From: Paralvinella palmiformis
Lineage: Eukaryota; Annelida; Polychaeta; Terebellida; Alvinellidae
Reading direction: 5' to 3'
Assembly: GCA_025642065.1 (NCBI GenBank)
Contig: JAODUP010000722.1
Coordinates: forward strand, 1-64,000
Length of the DNA: 64,000 bases
Shown here: positions 21,951-32,629 of the stretch, one piece after another
Numbering within the stretch: position 1 is the stretch's first letter
Layout: the number at the start of each line of letters is the position of its first letter
The notes under the pieces: model-generated
The model's database searches: none
The model's input: the letters and a program-made list of their open reading frames with translations, nothing else
What the model was told of the DNA's origin: nothing
Program-made: the position numbers and the translations under genes

Positions 21951-22088
21951 GAATTACCAGCGTACGAACTAGCATGGTACAAAACGATTCAAATACGAAA
22001 TAATCTCCCCACTGTTTATCGCCCACTGTTTATCATTTCCAAGGAAGGTAGATATAGATCTATCTATCACACGACAGCGTTAATTATC

Positions 22089-22796
22089 ATGTTATTGATG
22101 GAAAAAATGGGAAACGACATTGAAATGCAAATTAAGATTAGGAAATTTACAGACGGTGATATTCATGGCGTAATGGACGTGCTGACAGATGCTGCTTTTA
22201 GCCATATATGGCCGGGTTTCTTGTTAACCGTTAAGAAGAGAGCGTTCCAATTATTTTCGTTGTTGTTACCCACTGTGATATATTTATTGACATGGTCGGA
22301 GTGGATATTTATATATACTTTTGTCGCGTGTTACTGTGTAGTGTACGTTTTTAACTTGACGGTGGCACTAGTCTACGTGCATGGGCCACCGCTGACTGAT
22401 ATGAAATGCGTTCTGCGGAATTATTTCGATAATACAAACAGTTGTTTCTGGGTAGCCGAGAATGTGGACGTGGACAGATCTATGCAAATAGTTGGAACGA
22501 TTGCAATAGTAAACAAGAATCATGGTCACTATGTAAACACCGAAGCGTGGTTAAGACGCATGGCTGTACACAGAAAATTTAGGGGGAAAGGCATCGCTGG
22601 AAGACTCATAGAGACAGCTATTGACTTCTGTGTTGAACAGAACTACAAGACAATCTGTCTGATAACCACCGAAGTACATGTTCAAGCCAGACAGCTTTAC
22701 CGAAAGTATGGATTCACCTGTACGGGCTACAGACCTATATTTTATCTCAAAGGTCTGGTACCAATTTGGACATTTGAATTTGAGAAATATTTATAG
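22089..22796 (+). CDS. NAT8-like GNAT N-acetyltransferase, single exon
   Basis: Open frame of 235 residues, a normal length for the NAT8/camello family (about 220-240). Residues about 53-70 and 73-97 are two hydrophobic segments forming the membrane hairpin typical of NAT8 proteins. The GNAT domain occupies about 105-220: FWVAENV, VGTIAIV, then acetyl-CoA motif A RRMAVHRKFRGKGIAGRL (R/Q-x-x-G-x-G/A at residues 165-170), and motif B near ARQLYRKYGF. Family members act at the ER or Golgi membrane and acetylate cysteine conjugates, aspartate or lysines; the substrate here is unknown. No frame damage, unlike everything around it, so selection or a recent origin is likely. Two more in-frame ATGs (codons 4 and 7) could serve as start. 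Intronless, as is common in this family, so a retrogene is not required. It lies 140 bp after a LINE tail. Confidence 0.88.
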   Translation: MLLMEKMGNDIEMQIKIRKFTDGDIHGVMDVLTDAAFSHIWPGFLLTVKKRAFQLFSLLLPTVIYLLTWSEWIFIYTFVACYCVVYVFNLTVALVYVHGPPLTDMKCVLRNYFDNTNSCFWVAENVDVDRSMQIVGTIAIVNKNHGHYVNTEAWLRRMAVHRKFRGKGIAGRLIETAIDFCVEQNYKTICLITTEVHVQARQLYRKYGFTCTGYRPIFYLKGLVPIWTFEFEKYL

Positions 22797-23299
22797 TCAG
22801 AAGAAATATTAATTGATGTAATATGAGTAAATAGATTTAGCGCCCCAATGTTATTATATACTTATTAGTGTGGCTCAAAATTTGACATTTTTTTGTTCAT
22901 TATGTGAAATGGTATTATTGTATATCAGGCATCAATATAATATGGGCTGTGGCTATTGGTCCAGACCCAGACATACACCAAAGTAGCTATAGCTCTTGCA
23001 CTTCAACTGTGCATGTGCACCATCCCAAATATTCGGTAGAATAAAACACACTGCCATCTACTGGACACCTTATGAATTTATTAAAGCTCCAGCACTGCCT
23101 GCCTAAACATAACCCTAAACTGAAGTATGTGTGCAATTCTATTAAGGTAATGTATTAAAGTAACACAGTATAAGTACAAGAGTAATTACTTATCCCCTTT
23201 TATTTATCAATTCAACCATGGCTTAGTTGATAAGTTCAAGCTGAATATTGTAACATTTTCTGGCAGCAGACACACTATATAAGCCTACTCCATTCCTAG
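22797..23299. other. Short intergenic stretch, nothing recognised
   Basis: AT-rich downstream flank of the acetyltransferase. TTATTATA- and AATAAAA-like words occur (for example near 23040) but none is a convincing polyadenylation site. Confidence 0.4.
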
Positions 23300-23560
23300 A
23301 AGTGACAGTAAGTGGTAAGGCATTTGCCAAATGTAAGCATTGTGGCAATCAGCAACTATTAAAAGCATGCAGGCTTAAACAACATCATGACAAGTGTGCT
23401 TGTATACATATGACTGATGAATAGAACAGACTAGCTACTGACCTCATTGCTAACGCCACATTGAAACGAGACCGATCAATCTCACCCCCCCCTGTCAAAC
23501 GTCAGGCTGTATCAATTCTAGTGACATCAACCCAGCTAAGCATTGTTTAATAATTAAATA
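23300..23560 (+). pseudogene. BED-type zinc-finger fragment of a hAT-like element
   Basis: The frame VSGKAFAKCKHCGNQQLLKA followed by CRLKQHHDKC has the BED pattern (C-x2-C, then R-L-K-x-H-x3-C). A stop follows ten codons later (HMTDE*), then NRLATDLIANATLKRDRS continues. BED fingers sit at the N-terminus of hAT transposases. A hAT-like right terminus (GAAACCCAACCCTG) ends at 23667, suggesting an internally deleted element; its left end was not found. Confidence 0.6.
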
Positions 23561-24179
23561 GATCATCATATCAGTTTGCATTTAATATCAGGTTACTGTA
23601 TCCCTTGTGAGTTTCTTCCCATGGGAAGGGAAGAAATACATTTCTTCCGGGAAGAAACCCAACCCTGCTCCATGGAAACCGGAAATGTGCCAGACCAATA
23701 GCTATAAAACTGTGCTTACAGTCAACACCTAGCTACAGTTTTCACGATATCAGTACCAATTTGAGATACGTTTACATTGATGTGTCTTGAGTTTGTTGCA
23801 TGTTTTGTGTAAGTTAGTAAGTAGCACATATATTTATGAAATAATAATAATCCATTCAATTGAATAAATTCAGATATCATATGAATGAAAAGCAGTTTAA
23901 TGTGACTAATTAATAAATAATGATTATATTATATATCAAAACATAAGCAGTGAAAGAAAGGCTATTTTTGTTCATAAATCAATTGACTTGGTTAGTCTGC
24001 CATTTGTTTCTAGAGCTTAGGGGACAGTATTAATTCATTTGAACTATTCATTAATTGGATGACAAGCAAGACACTGCCATCTTGGGTTGGTGCTGGTATT
24101 TATCTGTGGCTGACCATGCAGTGACAAGTGGCTTCACTTAGTGATCCTCCATGTGATGAGAGCAAAAGATATCTGCTAC

Positions 24180-24396
24180 CAGATTGAATTCCGGAATTGG
24201 AATTTTTTATGGAATTGATAAATTTGGAATTAAAGTTTGCTACAAAAAAGACTACTCAGAGTGGGTATTCCAAGTAGGTACTCGGAGTACCTAGTCCTGG
24301 TAAACAGTAGTATGTAAAAAAAGAGTAGGTAAAAATTGGAATTAGAATTGAAAAATTTGATGTGGAATTGACAAAATAGAATTGACCCCATGTCTG
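24180..24396. mobile_element. 217-bp hAT-like MITE with perfect 8-bp duplication
   Basis: Flanked by TCTGCTAC at 24172-24179 and again at 24397-24404. The element starts CAGATTGAATTCC and ends GACCCCATGTCTG, so CAG...CTG ends. GGAATTGGAATT motifs recur inside, and a 19-bp palindrome TAGGTACTC-G-GAGTACCTA lies at 24275-24293. Terminal complementarity is only partial. No coding capacity. Confidence 0.65.
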
Positions 24397-25018
24397 TCTG
24401 CTACTCTGATTCCATTAATCCATCTTACAGCTTTCATATTAAATATTAAACAGCCAAGCTTGTATTTTGTCACATGATCCTCCAAGGATTTGTATTATTG
24501 ATGATTGACACATCAAATGGACTGATTCAATTATACATGTCATCTGTTATGGTTACTGAATGAAATACATCTCCAAATTATTTCTGTTATTACTGAATTG
24601 AAAAAAATATAAGAGAGACCAACATAAAATATTATTTTACATTCGTGTTTGTAATATATAAATTATATTAATTCTGATATAATGATAAGCCACAACTAGT
24701 TTAAATAGATTAAGAGTGAAAGTTAAAATAAAATCACAAAATATAGAGTGAATAAAAAGGTTTATGAAAGTTTGCAATGGTATTTGATGTCATAAAGGTG
24801 TTTATGACACTATGATGTCATAAACAGGTTTACGACTGTCATAAACCCAACCCTCATGTCTTGTTATGAGATGAATGCATCACTATTCATAAAACACCTT
24901 TTTTGTAATAAGTAAGTCTCAACATATTTGTGAGCATTGATTGTAAATTTTCTGGTGTGGATTTAATTTGATCTTACTTTGAACAAACAGACACCCATGC
25001 ATCAGTATGGGTCATACT

Positions 25019-25365
25019 CAAGAGTTGGAAAAAATCATGATTTTTTCAAATAAATCATAAAACAGATAAAGTCCTCTTCCCAATCAGTCAAAGTCATGCC
25101 TCAGTGATCACATCTATCAGTTGCCTCACACAACATACCAAAGTCCAAGCAGTACATCAACCAAATATTTAAATGAGCACAGCTGTAAAACCATGTGGGC
25201 CTAGTAAAAACTAAATCTCAGCTGTCTTACTGTTGACTGTTGCTGAGGATTATTATAATAAATTTGCACAAACAAAGTGAGTAATCAGGTAAGTATAAAT
25301 TTAAGAAAATTGAAAAAATCAATATCCTGATTTTTTTCATGTTGATTAAATCAATGCCAACCCTG
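25019..25365. mobile_element. hAT-like MITE with AATCATGATTTTTT inverted termini
   Basis: Left end CAAGAGTTGGAAAAAATCATG; the right end, read in reverse complement, is CAGGGTTGGCATTGATTTAATCAACATG followed by GAAAAAAATCAGG. Flanks GTCATACT (25011-25018) and GTGTTACT (25366-25373) agree at 6 of 8 bases. About 347 bp, non-coding. Confidence 0.5.
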
Positions 25366-25689
25366 GTGTTACTTGCATGATAATTCTTATATTAGAATTT
25401 TCATATTGTACGACATCAAGAAATTAAAGGATAAAATTCATGATTTAGAAAACAACATTTTCCAGGACTAACCAAGCCTGGTCTTTATTGGTCCAGATGG
25501 GAGATATACAGCCTGTAGCAGTTATCTAACTAGTGTTTTTACATTCTGTTAATCGATCTACATCAGATGATCATTGATGACTTGTTATTATAAACCAAGT
25601 GATGACATACACCAATAGAGAGACACGAACTGATGCGTAAAATCATGAGTATACTTCAACTCATGCATACGATACACAGTGAGGTCTTC

Positions 25690-27330
25690 CTCTGGCTTTA
25701 TCTACCATTGCTGGTGGCCCAGATGGCTTCCCAGCGATATTACTTAAGAAATGTAAACTGTCTCTTTCTAAGCCCATTTACAGTCTGTGGAGAGAATCCA
25801 TGGACCTAGGCCAAGTGACCCCATTACTTAAGCAGGCCGCCATTACCCCCATACATAAGGGAGGCAGCCGATCAGAACCCAAGAATTATAAGCCCATATC
25901 CCTTACTTCCCATCTCACTAAGATCTTTGAAAGAGTACTCCGTGAAAAACTGGTAACTTTTTTGGAGGGAAACAATCTCTTAAATGCAAACCAACATGGA
26001 TTCCATTAAAAAAAACATGTCTCACTCAACTACTAGAAAACTACGACACAATTTTGAATTTGGTAAAAGAGGGAAAAAATGTTGATGTCGTATATCTTGA
26101 TTTTGCAAAAGCATTTGATATGGTCAATCGTGGTATCCTATGCCATAAATTGAAACAGCTAAGTGGGGACTTGGATTCATAACTTTCTTAGTGATAGAAC
26201 CCAGTCCATCACAGCAAATGGTGCCAGCTCCACTCTGTCTAATGTGATAAGTAGTGTAACCCAGGGAACTGTTCTAGGCCTAATATTATTTCTCATTCTA
26301 ATAGGGGACATAAATGACAATACATGTAGCCATGTCTCATTTTTTGCAGATGATACAAGAGTACTGCTTGCCATCACAAATGAGGATGACATCCAGACAT
26401 ACAAAACGACCTCAAAACAATATACAAGTAAACAACATGCAATTGAATGAAAACAAGTTTGAACTACTCAGATATGGTAAAAACCAGGACATAAAAGATT
26501 ACACCTCATACTTTGGACCAAACAGCAGAAAAATTGAACAAACCAAATGTGTCAAAGATCTTGGTGTCAAAATGAGTAACACTCTCAGTTTCACTGAACA
26601 TATAGATACAATATGTACCAAAGTCCGGCAAAAATGTGGGTGGATCATAAGAACTTTCCATGCCAGGGATATGCACACCATGAAAACACTATGGTGCAGC
26701 ATAGTCCAACCATACATAGATTACTGCTCCCAGCTATGGACACCACACAGAGTTGGAGATATCCAAAATATTGAGTCCCTCTTCAGATCATTTTCCAGTA
26801 AGATATACCCAATATTTCTGACCTAAATTATTGGGATTGACTATCAGCCCTCAAGATGTACTCCCAGGAGAGGAGGATGGAAAGATACCAAATCATTTAC
26901 ACCTAGAAAATTCTTGAAGGAATTGCCCCAAATGTTGGGATACAACCATACACATCAACACGGCAAGGTCCCCCAAGTCAAGTCCCCCAAATAAAACAGT
27001 ATGCAACTGGTAAAATTAGGGCAATCAGAGAAGGGAGCTTTCAAATTAGGGGCCCACAGCTCTTCAACAGCCTCCCAGCAAACATCCGTGGTCTGACAGG
27101 ATGCTCTGTGACCAGCTTCAAGCACAAACTTGATAAATACCTGCAAAGCATCCCAGACAAACCAAAAATACCAGGCTACACAATTGAAACGGACACGAAC
27201 TCCATCACATCTATGAGGAATCCCCGGGAAAGCTGAGCAATACAGCTAAGGCGGAGTCACCGACTTGGCCGGATAGATTATACTCTCAAACTATATGAAC
27301 TTAGAACCATTGTTATCTTATAGGTCTTTA
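25690..27330 (+). pseudogene. CR1-clade LINE reverse transcriptase, nearly whole C-terminal half
   Basis: GGPDGFPAILLKKCKLSLS, then MDLGQVTPLLKQAAITPIHKGGSRSEPKNYKPISLTSHLTKIFERVL, VVYLDFAKAFDMVNRGILCHKL, WIHNFLSDRTQSI, QGTVLG, VSFFADDTRVL (FADD box), LNENKFELLRYGKNQ, CVKDLGVKMSN and WCSIVQPYIDYCSQLWTPHRVGD, ending in a FNSLPANIRGL-like block and DKYLQSIPDKPKIPGY. Stops or frameshifts occur near 26008, 26170, 26430, 26800 and later. 5'-truncated, dead. Confidence 0.88.
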
Positions 27331-27740
27331 TTGCCAATTTGTTGTTTGGGAGAAATCACTTTTGATAGGGCTATGGTTTTCAGGGGTCCAGGTCTTTTGC
27401 CCTTCGGTCTTTTGCCCCAGCAATAATTGGTCACCTGGTCTTTTGCCCTTCGGTCTTTGCCACATAGCTTTAAAAGTTTGATCGATATACAATAAACTTA
27501 TTTTTTGGTGTTGTATTTTTATTTTGCTATGGTTTATAAAACATTAATTGTATATACTAGGGATGGATTTATCTATTAAATCGTGATCCCACTCTTTTGT
27601 CAGATTATTATTTTAGTTACCATGGTGATAGATTTCACGGTGACTCGCGTGTGCCAGCAGAAGTCGAGCAAATAAGTAAAATGATTATTTGAGTAATTAC
27701 TATATCAGAGAAAATTAATTTATCTGATAGTTTAGCATGT
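27331..27740. other. Intergenic, with a repeated CTTTTGCCC motif
   Basis: GGTCTTTTGCCCTTCGGTCT appears at about 27391 and again at 27438, directly repeated. Otherwise nothing recognised. Confidence 0.5.
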
Positions 27741-27752
27741 ACCTACCTGTCA

Positions 27753-27939
27753 GGGGCGCCCGCATGGTCTAGTGGTAGTGTGCTAGACCGCAGATCACTA
27801 CCACCCGTGTTCGAATCTCAGCGTGGACATATCTGAAGGTTGTTTCGTCTTTGACTTTGCCTCATTACCTTTGGAGGTAACTCGGCCGATTTAAGCCTAC
27901 CATGTGCACAAAGGTGGCCGTAAGACATCAATCATCATT
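27753..27939 (+). mobile_element. SINE family A with perfect 12-bp target duplication
   Basis: ACCTACCTGTCA at 27741-27752 is repeated at 27940-27951. The head GGGGCGCCCGCATGGTCTAG, B box GTGTTCGAATCTCAG, family body and ATCAATCATC tail are complete. The intact duplication marks a young insertion. Confidence 0.92.
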
Positions 27940-28477
27940 ACCTACCTGTCACAGTTTCCAGATGACTTGGTTATCCGGGAAAACTGTTGCCCAAAAGTGA
28001 CTATTTCATTCTTTTCCTCATTCATATTGAAATATTAACAACATCAACATAATTTTGTTAAACAATTTGTCATAAAATACCTATCAAATTGTTTAAAATC
28101 CAATGGTTCAGTTGCCAAATCCGGACAAATAATCACTGGGGGTGCTGTGCAGACTTCCGGAGAGGTCAGTCTCTGGCACTAGACCTCCCAGATCTATCCA
28201 GACACTGATACATACATGTAGAAAAAACACACTACTTTTCCAAAACCGATATCAACCTGATACGCATTACATTGTACCAGTAAACTCAGCAATTATATCA
28301 TGAAAAATCTTAAAACGTTGTATAGGTAAGTTAGAAATGTATGCAAACAAGATAACAGGTAAGTGACTCGGACCAGTCGTCATTCATTGGGACAAGTCAT
28401 GATAAATGATGTAGGCAGACATGCACTCGTGTGTGGGATCATGTTTGTCATCTTCCCTGCTCAATATTGACCAGTAG

Positions 28478-29666
28478 CAGGGTTGGCTGTTTCTGCTGCT
28501 TGCCAGTTTCGGCCATGGCAGAAATAGGTTTCTGCAGGCAGGGCAAAAATAGGTATCAGCCATCATTTTGGCAGAAATAGTATTTCAGTAAATATTTACA
28601 ATTACTTATTTATTTCGCTGATTGCTCTGCAGTTACCTGGGGACACAAGGTGGAAAAGCCAGCTGATCTGTCTGGAATCATTCCTGACCAACAGACCTTA
28701 CTACATTCAGATCATACAAGATCAGGAAGCTGACTAATGCACAAAGTCATGGCATCCAAGTCTGGCATTTAGCGGATCAGCTGAAACCCATAGCAGTGGC
28801 CATTAACAGGGGACAGAGTGACACAACAGGTTATGCTGATGTGTGCGAGATCTTCATTGATTTGCAAGATGAGCCACTACTCCAACCTCGCAAAGATCAC
28901 ATTCAACATCATTTCACAAAGGCCATCAAACCATGCCACATCCTGGACACAGGGGACATGGACTAGCAACAAAACAAGAAGAGTATGCTGTAGAGTGGCT
29001 AATAGAGAAGGACCCGTCATATGTTGAGGCTATCATTCCTTTTGATGCCGAGGCTGCACCATTCCCTGCACTCTTCTCGAAATGGCATCACTGACATGGT
29101 GGAAAGGATTTGTGGACACTATCACACAGCTGCATGCCACTTGTGCTCCTTTGCTTTAATTGAGAGTATGTTTAACCTTTGGACTTTTGCACAGTCCAAT
29201 CTGGACTTCCAAGATGACCTAGGAATATGTAAAACCAATCTATTTGTAAAAACCAAATGAGTCAAATTGTATAATCATATTCCTGAACAAATTACTTACT
29301 TACTTACAGCAAACTCTGAAACCGACTTGGTGTGGCCAAGGCAGTCAAGTTGGCTCTCTGTTACACGATGCTCAGAGCACATACAAACTTGGACTATTGA
29401 ATTCAACAGTGTAATGCACCTAATTACAATGGATTAGTGATTGACTGATTACACTGGCTTTCTTCAAATCTTTGCTAAAAGTTTCTGCCAATTTCTCTGT
29501 TCTTGAAACCCTTAGAAATTGCTTCAATTGCTGAGCCAGTGGCTGGACCATGTAAAATATCCCCCATTTTTGGAATTATCATTTCTGCCGGCAGAAAGCT
29601 AGTTTATGCCACTTTCTGTCTGTCGTGCAGCAGAAATAGGTTTCTCCCAGCAGAAACCCAACCCTG
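28478..29666 (+). mobile_element. hAT element with decayed transposase C-terminus and 8-bp duplication
   Basis: Ends: CAGGGTTGGCTGTTTCTGCTG on the left and, in reverse complement, CAGGGTTGGGTTTCTGCTGG on the right. Flanks ACCAGTAG (28470-28477) and ACCAGCAG (29667-29674) match 7 of 8. Sub-terminal GCAGAAATAGGTTTCTGC palindromes occur at both ends. Inside, broken frames on the plus strand read HGIQVWHLADQLKP, EEYAVEWLIEKDPSYVEAI, ALFSKMASLTWWKGFVDT-type, IESMFNLWTFAQSNL and NRLGVAKAVKLALCYT-like blocks, the order of a hAT dimerisation domain (WW..., S..IE..FS..., NRLG..K). The N-terminal two thirds are missing. Confidence 0.78.
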
Positions 29667-29860
29667 ACCAGCAGGGAAGACATACCAGTACAAATGCAAA
29701 TTATGTCTAAATATATATTTTTATACGACCCCCTTGCTAAACTACCTCTGAAATCCCCCCCCCCTCAAGTGGCGTGTGGTTCGACAGGTTGATGGATCAA
29801 CAACAATGTAAACGCCTTGTAATAATCTGCCAGTTACTCCCAATTATAAAAACTTGTCTC

Positions 29861-29967
29861 TCTAAAGGTAATGAAGCGAATTAAAAGACGAAACAAACTT
29901 CAGATATGCCCATGGTGGTAGTGATCTGTGCTCCAACGCGCTACGGCTAAACCACAGAGGCGCTCTA
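29861..29967 (-). mobile_element. SINE family A fragment, minus strand
   Basis: Reverse complement reads GAGCGCCTCTGTGGTTTAGCCGTAGCGCGTTGGAGCACAG then CCATGGGCATATCTGAAG..GTTTCGTCTTTTAATTCGCTTCATTACCTTTAGAG. The B-box segment is deleted and the 3' part is missing. Confidence 0.75.
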
Positions 29968-30469
29968 TATGGCCAAATTATATGGTCACATAACATTGCA
30001 TGTTGGTATGCAATGTATAGAATTGTAGTCAGCTTACTGATGAATTATTCACAGCGACTGTGATTATATACAAAATATGGCATCTTCCCCGCCTGATAGT
30101 TTTGTTTGGCTTGTAACTCACCATTTTTGCCTTTGGTGTTACTCATATTTAAGATGAATAACTTTATTTCTATAAGATTCTAGGATTATTTCCTTGACTT
30201 ATACATGATTATTTATGCAATATTTCTTCTCAATGATTATGACCAGATAATTTCTTTGAGAAAATTGGACAGTGACATACTAGGAGATATGGAAATTTTC
30301 TATTATCATATTTAATATGGGTAATTAGCGATTAGTCAAGAAAATATTTAGGTATCTGAACTTTGAAGTATATAGTATTGACTTTAACATGTAGTTTAGT
30401 ATCAAGTGGAATTTTCTGAAGCTTTGGCATAATCTAATCTCATACTTCTTACATACTCATACTCCAGAC
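29968..30469. other. AT-rich stretch, nothing recognised
   Basis: No coding-like or repeat-like structure was seen. Confidence 0.4.
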
Positions 30470-30954
30470 AATGCTTCAAACTTACTCATTTCTTCCCTAC
30501 GCCCATCCTTAGTCATAGCATCACGCCATCAGACACTGTGCGTAATCTTGGCGTTATGTTTGATAGCGATTTTAATTTCAGAAAACACATTTCTCTGACA
30601 TGTTGCTCCTGCTTCTATAATATTCTTGACCTTCGCCGTATTCGTTGCTATATTTCTCTTTCAGTAGCCAAATCCATTGCTACATCACTTGTTACTATTA
30701 GGCCTGATTACTGCAACTCTCTTCTTTATAACATCGCATCTAAGGACACTGCAAATCTTCAGTGTGTTCAGAACTACTTAGCTAGGGTTATCACAAGGTC
30801 TCCTCGGTTTTCTCATTCTGTGTTACTCCTGAAATTATATCATTGGCTTCCTGTTCAATCTCTCATCATGTTCAAACTCTACACTGTTACCTATCAAACT
30901 CTTTCTTCCGGAGAACCTTTGTATCTATTTTCCATCCAGATCGTACTTAGTGAA
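30470..30954 (+). pseudogene. LINE reverse transcriptase C-terminal fragment
   Basis: SVIASRHQ-like entry, then VRNLGVMFDSDFNFRKHIS, CFYNILDLRRIR, SLVTIRPDYCNSLLYNIAS, LQCVQNYLARVITRSPRFSH and LKLYHWLPVQSLIMFKLYTVTYQTL. Recognisable as the thumb/connection part of CR1/L2-type RT. The frame stays open but homology stops at about 30954, where a different LINE on the other strand begins. Confidence 0.8.
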
Positions 30955-31255
30955 CATTTCACACCCGAGCAGCGCCCATGGATCCATCCACTACACCCTC
31001 TACACTGCATCGATTTATTTCTAACACCCTTCCCACATGCAGCACACAGCTACTTCCCCGTCCTCTCAACATTACCACAATTCTTCCCTGAAACCATCGC
31101 CTTTATACTGCTGATGTTAAACTTCAACCCTTTTGCCTCCATGTCCTCTTTCCATCTCGATACCATCTCGTTCAGCTCCTCTCATGCTCTCAGACAACAA
31201 CGCCAAATCATCTGCATACAACAGCTCCCATTATTTACCATCCATTGCAGTTAGC
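30955..31255 (-). pseudogene. Second LINE fragment: RT end plus cysteine-rich zinc finger, minus strand
   Basis: Minus-strand frames give LLYADDLALLSESM (YADD box), then ELNEMVSRWKEDMEAKGLKFN and, 30 residues on, a finger with LCAACGKGVRN and QCRGCSGWIHGRCSGV. This RT-plus-finger combination is a familiar metazoan LINE arrangement. The plus-strand open frame over this segment is a shadow. Confidence 0.75.
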
Positions 31256-31507
31256 TATACTTGCATATGTGCACGAAAACAGGATTTAGATATCTCTGTC
31301 GGATTACCAACATCATAATTTGTAACTCAGACTCCTATGCTGTCCAATAAGTTACTAATGTATTTTTTATTCAAATAATGTATGAAAAATATAAAGTTGA
31401 GCAGACTTTTATATCGCAGATGCACGAGTTGTGTACAAAACGGTACATAGACACACGTTGTTTTGGTTTATGTCTCGGGGTGTTTAATCTTGTAACTCGC
31501 CTCATTT

Positions 31508-32629
31508 CAGTACTGCTGTATATTATTTGGCTTCTTCTGAAAAAAATGAATTTCATCCGACAAATCTTCAAGATGACTCCTTGGCCCAGGCAGTCATTCA
31601 GATCAATGAAAAGAAAAGGATGGAGTTGGAATCATTTATTCGAACGTCATAATATATCTCAGTACAAGAAGCGCCTATTTACAGACTTCGAGTGGTCCTG
31701 TGAGCTTCAACAGCTCAATGGTCTAGCATTGGGAGAAAATTACAGTAATACCAAGGGATGTCAAATGTTCATGAAATCTACTGCTAGCTTCTTACGTAAG
31801 CAAAATATATTAAATTTCCAGTCTGCATGATTCCTCATGATACTTACTCAGTGATGCAGTTGATTAAACATTTTCATCAAGTTGTTAGCAACTGAGGAAT
31901 TCATCGACATAAACATCCAGCAGTCTAGATTCAAGGTGCAGATGTCTAAACAACGACACCTTCCAATAGATCAGGTATTTCAATGACTGCTCCTCAATGG
32001 GGACCCAGACATGCCTGGGTGCATAGTGGCCCTAGTCAAACTTATGATGACATCGAGTTCATCCACTGCTGAGTGTGAGAGGCAGTTCTCCTCCACGAAC
32101 AGCATTAAACATCATTGAGTAATCCCTTGGCCAGGATAATCTGCGTGATTTGGTGCTAAGTACATATGTGTTGGCCCACTACCCAAAGAATTTCTTCCAG
32201 GCCCTGTTATTGATAAGTGGCTGGTATCTGATAATGGTGGTCATCACCTCAACGGCGACAAGAAAATAATTCCCTGACCAAGAATCTATTACTGGATGAA
32301 TTACTGAATGCTTTGTATGGTGATTATTGAATGGGTTGTCTACTTGTATTGTGTTGGAGTGTAGATTGATAAAAACCATAAACACATATTTATTGTCTTT
32401 ATTACACAAATTTATTATCAGGTGTTCTCCGTTGAATCTGGTGCAGTTTTGTTCTGACTAGTAAATTGTATTAATAGTTTGAATAACTAGTAAATGTTTG
32501 TTGGGCTAATGAGAAATTTCTTGGCTAGTAAGAAATCTCTTGCGCTAGTAAGAAGTTTGTTGAGCTAGTAGATCTTAAATTTTACTAGCACAGGGGCAAC
32601 TAGGGTGAAGAAATATTTGTCTGGACCTG
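31508..32629 (+). mobile_element. Probable hAT element remnant with dimerisation domain
   Basis: Flanks CCTCATTT (31500-31507) and CCTCATTA (32630-32637) match 7 of 8, and the segment begins CAG and ends CTG. At about 31990-32160 the plus strand reads GDPDMPGCIVALV, then TSSSSTAECERQFSSTNSIK, the S-T-A-x-C-E-R-x-F-S signature of the hAT dimerisation region, with later stops. The right 200 bp (32418-32629) are shared in inverted orientation with 40875-40990 (TTCTGACTAGTAAA, TTTGTTGGGCTA). The left terminus agrees poorly with the right, so the left boundary is uncertain. Confidence 0.5.

Noticed and set aside
30955..31254. C-terminal half of the 238-codon plus-strand frame as a protein
   Set aside because: Antisense of a LINE zinc-finger fragment on the minus strand.
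31378..31830. 150-codon plus-strand frame as a host gene
   Set aside because: Not recognised, and it crosses the probable left edge of a hAT remnant; composition gives no support for an independent gene.
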